From contig CAMASZ010000023.1 of the NCBI GenBank assembly GCA_945861125.1, positions 1-11,426 on the forward strand: 11,426 nt of DNA. Direction: 5' to 3'. Shown here one piece after another: positions 1 to 6,067 of the stretch. Position 1 is the stretch's first letter, and the number at the start of each line of letters is the position of its first letter. This DNA comes from Rickettsia typhi. Lineage in GTDB: Bacteria > Pseudomonadota > Alphaproteobacteria > Rickettsiales > UBA1997. A program made the position numbers and the translations under genes. Below the pieces are notes generated by a model that was not told where the DNA came from, searched no databases, and saw only the letters and a list, made by a program, of their open reading frames with translations.

Positions 1-134
1 CTAGGGCAACGACACGATTTTTGAGATAAAAATTTTTAAAAAATGAAGCTCTATATCGATACAGCTGAGGTTTTTTAAAAATTTTTATCTCAAAAATTTC
101 TCTTAATTTATCATTTTATGATGGGAATGGTATT
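1..134. repeat. Palindromic intergenic element, copy A (left end cut by window)
   Basis: A perfect 27-bp inverted repeat (17-43 against 71-97) encloses a 27-base centre that ends in AGCTGAGG. The same AGCTGAGG core is found at 8543-8550 in the complete copy. The right side continues through a stretch resembling the copy at 3437-3487 and ends near 119-134 with TGATGGGAATGGTATT, a variant of the family end. The ACGACACGA near position 10-17 is the inverse of TCGTGTCG at 8552-8559. No open frame spans it. As RNA it would fold into a very stable hairpin. Family membership rests on matches seen within this window only. Confidence 0.7.
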
Positions 135-143
135 CCTTAAGCA

Positions 144-165
144 TTTAAAGATAGGATTTGGCATT
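144..165. repeat. Second right-end sequence of the palindromic family
   Basis: These 22 bases match the right terminal repeat of the complete element (8603-8624) at 20 of 22 positions, and they start 10 bases after the end of copy A. The hisH stop codon lies only 7 bases beyond. This could be a nested or tandem insertion, or a remnant of an older copy. Confidence 0.6.
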
Positions 166-172
166 ATATTAT

Positions 173-799
173 CTAAGGTCGCCAATTTAGAAAATTACTT
201 AAAATTTTTAAACCTTTATCTCCACTTTTTTCAGGATGAAATTGCACACCAATTATATTTTCTTTGGCAATAATCGAATTTATTTCGCAACCATAATTTA
301 CATATCCCAAAACATTATTATTGTTATTGCAAATAAAACGATAAGAATTAGCAAAATAAAAGTGATCGCCGTTGCTAATTTCTTTAACAATAGGATGTTG
401 ATTGTTTTTAATGATTAAATCATTCCAGCCCATATGGGGAATTTTTGCCTCTGGAAAATCAATTTTTTCAACTTTGCCGTTGATAAAACCTAAGCCTTGA
501 TGCTCGCCATTTTCATAACCAAAAGAAGCTAGAACCTGCATGCCAACACAAATTCCAAGAAAAGGCTTTTTAATGTTTAAAACTTGACTTCTTAGCTCTG
601 CAATAAAGCCATTAATTGATTTTAAATTATTAATACAATCGCCAAAAGAACCAACGCCAGGGAGAATAAAATGGGTTGAGGATTTTAAATCAGAAATTTT
701 ATTAGATATTACAACTTCAAATTTATCAGATATGGTTTTTATAGAATTATAAACAGACTGTGTATTTCCGGCTCCGTAGTCAATAATATTGATCTTCAT
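173..799 (-). CDS. hisH: HisH-type imidazole glycerol phosphate synthase glutaminase subunit
   Basis: Class I glutamine amidotransferase of 208 residues, close to the usual HisH length. The family releases ammonia from glutamine and channels it to the HisF cyclase, which makes imidazole glycerol phosphate and AICAR. Visible motifs are the N-terminal IIDYGAGN, the oxyanion-strand PGVG (47-50), the nucleophile Cys84 in GICVGMQ, and His188 and Glu190 in QFHPEKS, so the catalytic triad is intact. The usual HSY motif reads NSY (Asn151). No other his gene is in the window; a HisF partner could lie beyond the left edge, downstream. Rickettsiales generally do not make histidine, so an alternative is the HisH/HisF-like ammonia supply used with WbpG/PseA-type enzymes on surface sugars. 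Family call is firm, pathway is not. Confidence 0.9.
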   Translation of the reverse strand: MKINIIDYGAGNTQSVYNSIKTISDKFEVVISNKISDLKSSTHFILPGVGSFGDCINNLKSINGFIAELRSQVLNIKKPFLGICVGMQVLASFGYENGEHQGLGFINGKVEKIDFPEAKIPHMGWNDLIIKNNQHPIVKEISNGDHFYFANSYRFICNNNNNVLGYVNYGCEINSIIAKENIIGVQFHPEKSGDKGLKILSNFLNWRP

Positions 800-862
800 A
801 ATTGGGTATTTTATTTGGCTTTAATGTAAACGGCTACTATATTTGAAAATTCTAGCTAGGCC

Positions 863-884
863 TTAAAACATTGTTAAAACCTTG
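863..884. repeat. Tandem 11-bp repeat with a TTAA-N7-TTAA spacing
   Basis: TTAAAACATTG is followed directly by TTAAAACCTTG, two 11-base units differing at one base. The repeat places two TTAA boxes seven bases apart (863-866 and 874-877), the spacing of a CtrA site, but the trailing C of the full consensus is absent on both strands. It lies in the 178-bp spacer upstream of hisH. Regulatory meaning is only a possibility. Confidence 0.35.
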
Positions 885-977
885 TTATGGAGTTTTCGCC
901 ACTACATTTCCAGGGCTTTGCTTAATTTGCAAAATAGCTCAGCACTTCTTAAGATAATTTAAAATTAGTCAAAAGCC

Positions 978-1403
978 TTAACTATAAAATTGTGGATTAA
1001 GGATTTTATCATCAAAATAGAATTCATCAGATTTTAAAGAACTTTTCAAATTCTTAACAAAACGAAATTCTGCATCTGCTAAATTATTGCCAAATATAAC
1101 TGCGGTTATTTTATAACCCTGTTTTTTAAAGTGAGTAGTGAGCCAAAAATTAGCATTCATTGCTATCATCACTGCAAAAGCGATTTCGATTAGCAATTTA
1201 TCAAAATCTAAGAAAAATTTTGCCAAAAAGAACAAGCAAATATTTACCAAAATCACAGCAAAAACTTCTTTCCACATTTTATAGTAAGCAAACCAGAGAA
1301 CATTAAAAAAGAGAGCCTTAAAAGAAAATCCATCTTTGATAAATTTTATATCTTCAATTTTTTGCTGTTCATTATACTTGCATAAAACAGAATAAAGCTT
1401 CAT
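978..1403 (-). CDS. DUF2628-family small inner membrane protein
   Basis: 141 residues matching the DUF2628 pattern: an N-terminal FIKDGFSF motif (21-28), then aromatic and hydrophobic helices at roughly 29-41, 45-64 and 69-88, a conserved-looking N-x-N-x-W (83-87), KQGY (94-97) and AEFRF (111-115). The protein is probably an inner membrane protein with two or three spans and a charged C-terminal tail. The molecular function of the family is unknown. The start lies 14 bases after the rplT stop on the same strand, so it is probably read through from the ribosomal protein transcript. No clear ribosome binding site precedes the ATG. Confidence 0.8.
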   Translation of the reverse strand: MKLYSVLCKYNEQQKIEDIKFIKDGFSFKALFFNVLWFAYYKMWKEVFAVILVNICLFFLAKFFLDFDKLLIEIAFAVMIAMNANFWLTTHFKKQGYKITAVIFGNNLADAEFRFVKNLKSSLKSDEFYFDDKILNPQFYS

Positions 1404-1417
1404 TTGCTGTATTTATT

Positions 1418-1777
1418 TTAATTTTTTAAAGCTTTTTTAGCTTTTTCAATAATTTTAGTAAAAACCTCTGGCTCCTTAACCGCCAGATCAGCAAGAACCT
1501 TGCGATCAAGATCGATTTTAGCAATTTTTAGACCGTTTATTAATTTTGAATAGACCATGTCATGCTGTCTAGCGGCAGCATTAATTCTCTGAATCCATAA
1601 GGCACGAAAATCTCTCTTTCTAGTTTTGCGATCTCTATAAGCATAGCGCAGTGCTTTTTCAACTTTTTCAATAGCTATTCTAAAACAACTTTTGGCACGG
1701 CCTCTGTAGCCTTTTGCCATTTTCAAAATTTTTTTATGACGAGCTTTTTTGGTAACCCCTCTTTTTACACGACTCAT
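1418..1777 (-). CDS. rplT: 50S ribosomal protein L20
   Basis: 119 residues, the normal L20 length. It is highly basic, with the N-terminal SRVKRG and a long helical arm that binds 23S rRNA during early assembly of the large subunit. The [12 protein letters not shown] stretch (22-33) and the following IEKVEKAL resemble Rickettsia L20 more than the KGYYG type of other bacteria, which supports the taxonomic placement; this comparison is from memory. The start is well supported by AAGGAG four bases before the ATG, the clearest Shine-Dalgarno in the window. rpmI lies 24 bases upstream on the same strand, the conserved rpmI-rplT pair. Confidence 0.97.
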   Translation of the reverse strand: MSRVKRGVTKKARHKKILKMAKGYRGRAKSCFRIAIEKVEKALRYAYRDRKTRKRDFRALWIQRINAAARQHDMVYSKLINGLKIAKIDLDRKVLADLAVKEPEVFTKIIEKAKKALKN

Positions 1778-1781
1778 AAAA

Positions 1782-1787
1782 CTCCTT
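1782..1787 (-). promoter_or_regulatory. Shine-Dalgarno sequence of rplT
   Basis: AAGGAG on the minus strand, four bases from the rplT ATG. It stands out because nearly all other genes here (rpmI, grpE, clpP, clpX, hemE, the LysE gene) have no recognisable ribosome binding site, and it fixes the rplT start. Confidence 0.8.
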
Positions 1788-1801
1788 ATTTATTTTATTT
1801 A

Positions 1802-2005
1802 TTAACGATTATAGGGCATCTTAAATTTCAAGATGCTTGCAGAGTGACCCTCTGAAAGCGCGGCACTCTTGCGCAGATTTCTGATTTGTCTTTGACTTTT
1901 TTTGCCGAGATTATGTCTTTTTCCTGCTTGCTTATGAATTATTTTTCCTTTGGCGCTAACACGAAAACGCTTTTTAGCGCTACTATTTGTTTTTACTTTT
2001 GGCAT
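1802..2005 (-). CDS. rpmI: 50S ribosomal protein L35
   Basis: 67 residues beginning MPKVKTNSSAKKRFRV, the standard L35 opening. It is rich in Lys and Arg, with the central QAGKRHNLGKK segment (26-36) and RQIRNLRKSA (39-48). It is a component of the large ribosomal subunit and first gene of the rpmI-rplT pair. In most bacteria infC lies directly upstream; here the 190 bases upstream are non-coding and the next minus-strand gene is a tRNA, so the usual infC leader control of this operon cannot apply in its standard form. Confidence 0.95.
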   Translation of the reverse strand: MPKVKTNSSAKKRFRVSAKGKIIHKQAGKRHNLGKKSQRQIRNLRKSAALSEGHSASILKFKMPYNR

Positions 2006-2140
2006 GACTTTTACTTGTTAATTAAATAATTAAGAACTTGCGAAAATTGGGTAGAAGCTTAAAAATAACCTCGAAACTATTCAAGAACTAAGTTGCGTAA
2101 GGCGCCATTGATGATAATGGACTTTTTAATATCGAACTTA

Positions 2141-2160
2141 AAGCACTGCTAGTAGTGCTT
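2141..2160 (-). other. Hairpin in the leader of rpmI-rplT
   Basis: A 7-bp perfect stem (AAGCACT with AGTGCTT, 6-base loop) lies about 136 bases upstream of rpmI. A second small hairpin (CCATT with AATGG) follows at 2105-2120. No U-run follows on the minus strand, so it does not look like a terminator. It could belong to the untranslated leader of rpmI, where L20 repression acts in other bacteria, or lie upstream of its promoter. The fold is seen; the role is inference. Confidence 0.35.
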
Positions 2161-2372
2161 AAATATTTTAATTAAATCAAATTTAAATTAAAAAAGTGCG
2201 ATATTATTGTTCATTTAAAACCCAAAAATCATTGTTTAAAGGACCATTCACTATATATTTAAAAAACTTAAATGCAAGATATATAAGAAAACTAATAAGC
2301 TCAATTTTAAAAATTTTGCAAATTAAGCATATCCAATACTATTTGCAGCAGTGCCGTAGTATGATTAGTTTA

Positions 2373-2448
2373 TGGTGGGATCGGTAGGGATCGAACCTAC
2401 GACCAAGACGTTATGAGCGTCCTGCTCTAACCGCTGAGCTACAATCCC
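2373..2448 (-). tRNA. tRNA with CAU anticodon (Ile2 or elongator Met)
   Basis: A full cloverleaf is readable on the minus strand: acceptor GGGATTG pairing with CGATCCC, D arm GCTC/GAGC, anticodon stem GGACG/CGTCT with loop CTCATAA, T arm GTAGG/CCTAC with loop TTCGATC, discriminator A, and an encoded CCA. The anticodon CAU is at 2413-2415. It is not an initiator tRNA, because the acceptor begins with a normal G-C pair and there are no three G-C pairs at the base of the anticodon stem. Elongator Met and Ile2 (lysidine-modified by TilS) cannot be separated safely by eye. There are single G-U pairs in the acceptor stem and at the top of the anticodon stem. Confidence 0.93.
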
Positions 2449-2482
2449 CATTGAGAGACTTTAGAGACTTTATCGAATCAAA

Positions 2483-2491
2483 ATTATAGCA
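2483..2491 (-). promoter_or_regulatory. Extended -10 promoter of the CAU tRNA
   Basis: The minus strand reads TGCTATAAT, a perfect TATAAT hexamer with the TGn extension, ending 34 bases before the tRNA 5' end. No TTGACA-like -35 is at the right distance, as expected for an extended -10 promoter. The predicted leader contains a tandem AAAGTCTCT repeat (2454-2471). Confidence 0.55.
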
Positions 2492-2661
2492 CCTTTTAGA
2501 TTATTAGATCTTTTGCAATCAAAGATCCAAATTTGTTGAGCTAATTTGAGATATGGTCTTTTTTTGGGCTTCGCTTAAAAATACCCATTAGAAATGAGTA
2601 ACTTAGCTTATATTTTAAGATTTTTTTTGCAAGCAATTAAAATAAAATGGCTAAGATTTTC

Positions 2662-3255
2662 TTAAGAATTTTTTGGTTTAGCAACGCCAACTAAAGCTGG
2701 ACGAATTAAACGCTCAGAAATTGAATATCCAGCTTGGATTACTTGCACAACCAACCCTTCTTTGGCATCAGATTCAACTTGAGTTATTGCCTCATGATAA
2801 TTGTGATCAAAATCTTGATTCAAAGGAAAAATTCTTTTGATTTGGTTTTTTTCGAGTAATTTTATCAGCTCTTTTTCAGTCATTATAATGGCTTGAGCAT
2901 AATTTTTAATTAACTGATTTTTTTCAATTTCTTCTCTAGGGGCATTTTCACTAGCCATAAAAAAGTTTTCAACTATAGGAACCAACTCGGAAGCAAAATT
3001 TGAAAGAGCAAATTTATTGGCTTTTTCTACCTCTTCTCGAGATCTCTTTCTGATGTTTTCTATTTCAGCCAAACTTCTTAATAGCTTATCATTTAAATCA
3101 GAATTTTTTTGCTCAAGCTCAGATATCCTTGATTCCAAGGCTTTCATTTCAGTATTTTCTGTTGACTTTTGTGATTCTGAATCTGACTTATTTTCAATTT
3201 GATCTTTTGTTTGATTTTGAGAATCGTTAATTTCTTCTTCATTATTTGCAATCAT
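2662..3255 (-). CDS. grpE: GrpE nucleotide exchange factor for DnaK
   Basis: Cochaperone that acts as a dimer on DnaK and drives release of ADP during protein folding and the heat response. It is 197 residues: a disordered acidic N-terminus (1-37), a coiled-coil region (about 38-80) containing EIENIRKRSREEVEKA (64-79), a helical part (about 81-138), and the C-terminal beta domain with DFDHNYHEAI (148-157) and the signature GYSISERLIRPALVGVA (176-192). The length is typical. No dnaK, dnaJ or hrcA is adjacent. It diverges from clpP, another quality-control gene, across 350 bases holding a repeat copy. The minus-strand upstream sequence has CTTGCA about 60 bases from the ATG, a loose resemblance to a heat-shock -35, without a convincing -10. 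Confidence 0.96.
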   Translation of the reverse strand: MIANNEEEINDSQNQTKDQIENKSDSESQKSTENTEMKALESRISELEQKNSDLNDKLLRSLAEIENIRKRSREEVEKANKFALSNFASELVPIVENFFMASENAPREEIEKNQLIKNYAQAIIMTEKELIKLLEKNQIKRIFPLNQDFDHNYHEAITQVESDAKEGLVVQVIQAGYSISERLIRPALVGVAKPKNS

Positions 3256-3605
3256 GTGCTTGGAGAAATGTTAATAATTTTTAAAATATTTACTTTAAAC
3301 AAACTCTGAATTTTTTGCAAGCTAGAAATAGCATCGACGTTCACTAATCGACTTTGTTTCTAAAGCCAACCAATTCTAAACCAAAAATTAAAGTTTGAAG
3401 AAGGCAATCTATATCAATAAGGCCCCGTTTTAAACTTTATCTCAAAAATATTTTGTTATAATTTGATTTAAAGATGGGATTTGGTATAAGAAACTATTTA
3501 ATAAAAATAATTTTATTTTCAAGGTTGTATTGTTTTTTATTTGTTTTAGGATTTACAGAAATCAATGTTTTAAAATTACCTAAACATCAAATCTAAATTT
3601 AATAA
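3256..3605. other. grpE-clpP divergent intergenic region
   Basis: This 350-base spacer holds no credible open frame. It must contain the opposing promoters of grpE and clpP, but I see no convincing pair of hexamers for either. Its middle is occupied by a copy of the palindromic element family (3389-3487), so the clpP promoter would lie between that repeat and the ATG, or be supplied by the repeat. Confidence 0.6.
3389..3487. repeat. Palindromic intergenic element, copy B (right part)
   Basis: Bases 3444-3487 match 8580-8623 of the complete copy at 43 of 44 positions, including the 21-base terminal sequence that ends TGGGATTTGGTAT. To the left, TTATCTCAAAAAT (3437-3449) is shared with copy A (85-97). 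An 11-bp stem (3389-3399 with 3429-3439, one G-U pair) encloses a centre containing ATCTATATC, like the centres of the other copies. No matching left terminal repeat is visible, so the left half is lost or diverged. Confidence 0.75.
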
Positions 3606-4229
3606 ATGTCAGAAAAAATTATTGAACAAGCAAACTATTTAGTTCCGATGGTTGTTGAGCAAACCACTCGTGGCGAAAGATCATTTGACATATACTCAAG
3701 GTTACTAAAAGAAAGAGTAATTTTTCTATCTGGACCAGTTAATGATCAAGTATCTTCCTTAATAGTGGCTCAATTATTATTCTTAGAATCAGAAGATCCA
3801 AAAAAGGATATTTACTTTTACATAAATTCGCCCGGTGGAATTGTAACTTCTGGCTTAGCAATGTACGACACTATGCAATATATTCGTCCCGATGTTTCGA
3901 CTTTGTGCATTGGTCAAGCCGCCTCAATGGGATCTTTACTACTTTGTGCTGGAGCAAGTGGCAAAAGGTTTTGTTTGCCAAACTCGCGCATCATGATTCA
4001 TCAACCTAGTGGTGGCTATCAAGGTCAAGCAACTGATATAGAAATTCACGCTCAAGAAACCTTAAGCCTTAAAAAAAGACTTAATGAAATTTATGCCAAG
4101 CATACTGGACAAAAAATTTCAATTATTGAAAAATCCATGGAGCGCGATAATTTTATGTCACCTCAAAGAGCCAAAGAATTTGGTATAATTGATGAAATTA
4201 TCGAAAAAAGATTTGAATCAATCGAATAA
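3606..4229 (+). CDS. clpP: ClpP ATP-dependent protease proteolytic subunit
   Basis: Serine peptidase that forms the double heptameric chamber of the ClpXP protease in the cytoplasm. It has 207 residues, the normal length. The catalytic triad is intact: Ser107 in GQAASMG, His132 in MIHQPSGG and Asp181 in MERDNFMS. The YINSPGG motif (72-78) and [13 protein letters not shown] (137-149) are typical. The N-terminal [21 protein letters not shown] segment (12-32) includes the axial region and the usual propeptide boundary. trigger factor, often upstream, is absent. The gene lies 8 bases before clpX, so the two are surely cotranscribed. No Shine-Dalgarno precedes the ATG. Confidence 0.98.
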   Translation: MSEKIIEQANYLVPMVVEQTTRGERSFDIYSRLLKERVIFLSGPVNDQVSSLIVAQLLFLESEDPKKDIYFYINSPGGIVTSGLAMYDTMQYIRPDVSTLCIGQAASMGSLLLCAGASGKRFCLPNSRIMIHQPSGGYQGQATDIEIHAQETLSLKKRLNEIYAKHTGQKISIIEKSMERDNFMSPQRAKEFGIIDEIIEKRFESIE

Positions 4230-4237
4230 AAACAGAT

Positions 4238-5551
4238 ATGATAAAAAAACATAATGATGAAAAAGAGCTGTGTTGTTCCTTTTGTGGCAAAACTCAAAAT
4301 GAAGTTAAAAAATTAATTGCTGGACCAACCGCTTTTATATGCAATGAATGTATTGAGCTGGGAATGGATATATTAAGGCAGGAACAAAAAAAATCTATTC
4401 TAAAAACTGAATCAAAAAAACCAACTCCAAAAGAAATAATCAAAATTCTAGATGAATATGTTGTTGGTCAAGAATATGCCAAAAAAGTTCTTTCTGTTGC
4501 TGTGTACAATCATTATAAAAGAATTGATTGTAACTCTAGTATTTCTGTAGACTCTGTTGAAATTAGCAAATCAAACATTCTAATGATTGGACCTACTGGC
4601 TGTGGAAAAACCTTATTAGCACAAACTTTAGCTAGAATTCTTGATGTTCCTTTTACTATGGCCGATGCCACTTCCTTAACCGAAGCTGGCTACGTTGGTG
4701 ACGATGTTGAAAATATCATTTCGAGATTATTGCAATCAGCAAATTATGATATCGACAAAACTCAAAGAGGTATAGTCTATATTGATGAAATAGATAAAAT
4801 TGCTCGCAAAGTTGAAGATAATTCACGTCGTGATATATCGGGCGAGGGTGTTCAGCAGGGATTGTTAAAAATAATCGAAGGAACAATGGCTTCCATCCCA
4901 ACTCAACCTGGCAAAAAAACTTCTCAGCAAGAATATGTTCAGATTGATACTCGCAATATATTATTTATATGCGCAGGAGCATTTTCTGGTTTAGAAAAAA
5001 TCATTGCTTCTAGGGGCGTATCTTCTACTATCGGCTTTAAAGCTGATGTTCGCGAAAAAGATGATGTTAATCGTAAAGATATTTTCACTAAAGTAGAACC
5101 AGAAGATCTAATAAAATTCGGTTTAATTCCAGAAATAGTTGGTCGACTACCTATAGTTGCTCCTTTAGAAGGTTTAACCAAAGATGATTTAAAAACAATT
5201 CTTGTTGAACCAAAAAACTCCTTAGTAAAACAATATCAAAAACTATTTTCACTAGATAAAGTTGATTTAGAATTTGAAGATGATGCTCTTGAAGAAATAT
5301 CAAAGCTAGCAATTGAAAGAAAGACCGGTGCCAGAGGTTTGCGCGCTATCACTGAAAATATCTTACTTGAAACAATGTTTGAGATTCCATCGCAAAAAAA
5401 TATTAAATCTATTAAATTAACAAAAGATTCAGTGGTAAATAAAAATCCCTTAGAATTCACTTACCTATCAGAAAAAGAGTTACAAGAAAGAGATGGTAAA
5501 AAACAAATTTCTCTAATTCCTCACAAGGAAAAAGGCTTAAAATCTTCTTAA
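4238..5551 (+). CDS. clpX: ClpX ATPase, unfoldase of ClpXP
   Basis: AAA+ unfoldase that recognises tagged or damaged proteins and feeds them to ClpP. It has 437 residues. Domains in order: N-terminal zinc-binding domain with Cys13, Cys16, Cys35 and Cys38; large AAA+ domain with Walker A GPTGCGKT (118-125), pore-1 loop GYVG (151-154) and Walker B IVYIDEI (179-185); the segment [10 protein letters not shown] (296-305) with an arginine-finger candidate Arg303; and a small domain with the sensor-2 motif GARGLR (364-369). The second pore loop reads KKT (226-228) where E. coli ClpX has RKH. All ATPase residues are present, so it should be active. lon, a common downstream neighbour, is absent; a convergent BolA gene follows after 23 bases. 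Confidence 0.98.
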   Translation: MIKKHNDEKELCCSFCGKTQNEVKKLIAGPTAFICNECIELGMDILRQEQKKSILKTESKKPTPKEIIKILDEYVVGQEYAKKVLSVAVYNHYKRIDCNSSISVDSVEISKSNILMIGPTGCGKTLLAQTLARILDVPFTMADATSLTEAGYVGDDVENIISRLLQSANYDIDKTQRGIVYIDEIDKIARKVEDNSRRDISGEGVQQGLLKIIEGTMASIPTQPGKKTSQQEYVQIDTRNILFICAGAFSGLEKIIASRGVSSTIGFKADVREKDDVNRKDIFTKVEPEDLIKFGLIPEIVGRLPIVAPLEGLTKDDLKTILVEPKNSLVKQYQKLFSLDKVDLEFEDDALEEISKLAIERKTGARGLRAITENILLETMFEIPSQKNIKSIKLTKDSVVNKNPLEFTYLSEKELQERDGKKQISLIPHKEKGLKSS

Positions 5552-5574
5552 AGGTATTTTCGAAACTGTTTAAG

Positions 5575-5835
5575 CTATAAAATCTTTATCTCCAAAGCAT
5601 GGATTCCTAAGGCAAACTCATGTTGCAACAACTTATTAATTAGACGATGAGCCTCAATTTTTTTAATATTTTCAAGCTTTGCTGATTTTATTATAATTGC
5701 AAAATGAGACTCAGTGTTATTTTTATTTTCATAGTGACCAACGTGCAAGTGAGAATTGTCAATTACCTCTAAGACTGTAGGCTCTAGTTCCTTTTTTAGT
5801 TTTTCTTCTATTATACTTTTTAAATTTCCTTTCAT
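5575..5835 (-). CDS. BolA-family protein
   Basis: 86 residues, single BolA domain. The diagnostic pattern is present: a helix, then IDNSHLHVGH (25-34), TESHFAIIIKS (41-51), a loop, then HRLINKLL (63-70) and a terminal IHALEI (78-83). BolA proteins pair with monothiol glutaredoxins on iron-sulfur clusters and serve in iron handling; E. coli BolA also affects envelope shape. The histidines at 29, 31 and 63 are candidates for cluster coordination. The gene is convergent with clpX and divergent from hemE across the putative replication origin. Its length and lack of extensions match the short BolA/IbaG type; which subgroup cannot be decided by eye. Confidence 0.9.
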   Translation of the reverse strand: MKGNLKSIIEEKLKKELEPTVLEVIDNSHLHVGHYENKNNTESHFAIIIKSAKLENIKKIEAHRLINKLLQHEFALGIHALEIKIL

Positions 5836-5841
5836 TATATT

Positions 5842-5857
5842 GTTAATAAATTGTTAA
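5842..5857 (-). promoter_or_regulatory. CtrA-consensus site 1
   Basis: On the minus strand the sequence fits TTAA-N7-TTAAC exactly (boxes at 5854-5857 and 5842-5846 in plus coordinates). It lies 7 bases before the bolA start codon, so CtrA binding there could also repress bolA. Confidence 0.5.
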
Positions 5858-5909
5858 AAAGTTGAGGGTTATTAACAAATAGTTTAATATTAAAAAGTTG
5901 TTATTTTTT

Positions 5910-5925
5910 TTAACATTTTTTTAAC
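5910..5925 (+). promoter_or_regulatory. CtrA-consensus site 2
   Basis: The plus strand fits TTAA-N7-TTAAC exactly, with boxes at 5910-5913 and 5921-5925. It lies in the most AT-rich part of the spacer, next to an eight-base T-run, which could be an unwinding element. Confidence 0.5.
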
Positions 5926-6067
5926 AGTAGTATTAATTGTTAATTCAAAATATAAAAAATGTTAATAACGTCTTTAAGTATTTGTAAAATATTAATGCAA
6001 AAGTTAATTATAATGTTAATAAAAAGTAATTAACATTTTAACAACTATTATAAATTCTATAAAAATA

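Larger units (their letters stand above)
5836..6067. other. Candidate chromosomal replication origin (CtrA-type) beside hemE
   Basis: This 232-base spacer is about 86% A+T by hand count (32 G or C) and has no open frame. It contains 11 GTTAA/TTAAC half-sites and four copies of TGTTAATAA or its complement (5841-5849, 5869-5877, 5960-5968, 6014-6022). The 9-mer is one base off the DnaA box pattern TTATNCACA. Two exact CtrA consensus sites TTAA-N7-TTAAC occur. In Caulobacter and Rickettsia the known or predicted origin lies beside hemE and contains CtrA sites, so position and motifs agree. The alternative is simply a regulated bolA-hemE promoter region. Confidence 0.6.

Noticed and set aside
236-418. 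60-residue plus-strand open frame
   Set aside because: It lies entirely antisense to hisH, which has an intact catalytic triad; no protein family features.
2196-2387. 63-residue plus-strand open frame
   Set aside because: It runs into the antisense of the CAU tRNA, has no recognisable motif and lies in low-complexity AT-rich DNA.
2507-2527. 7-bp hairpin GATCTTT/AAAGATC considered as a grpE terminator
   Set aside because: No U-run follows on the minus strand, and it sits directly upstream of the tRNA promoter.
3017-3202. 61-residue plus-strand open frame within grpE
   Set aside because: Antisense to the GrpE coiled coil; its Ser/Phe-rich sequence is the mirror of Glu/Lys codons.
4716-5460. 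Three minus-strand open frames inside clpX
   Set aside because: Antisense to conserved ClpX motifs; no independent family features.
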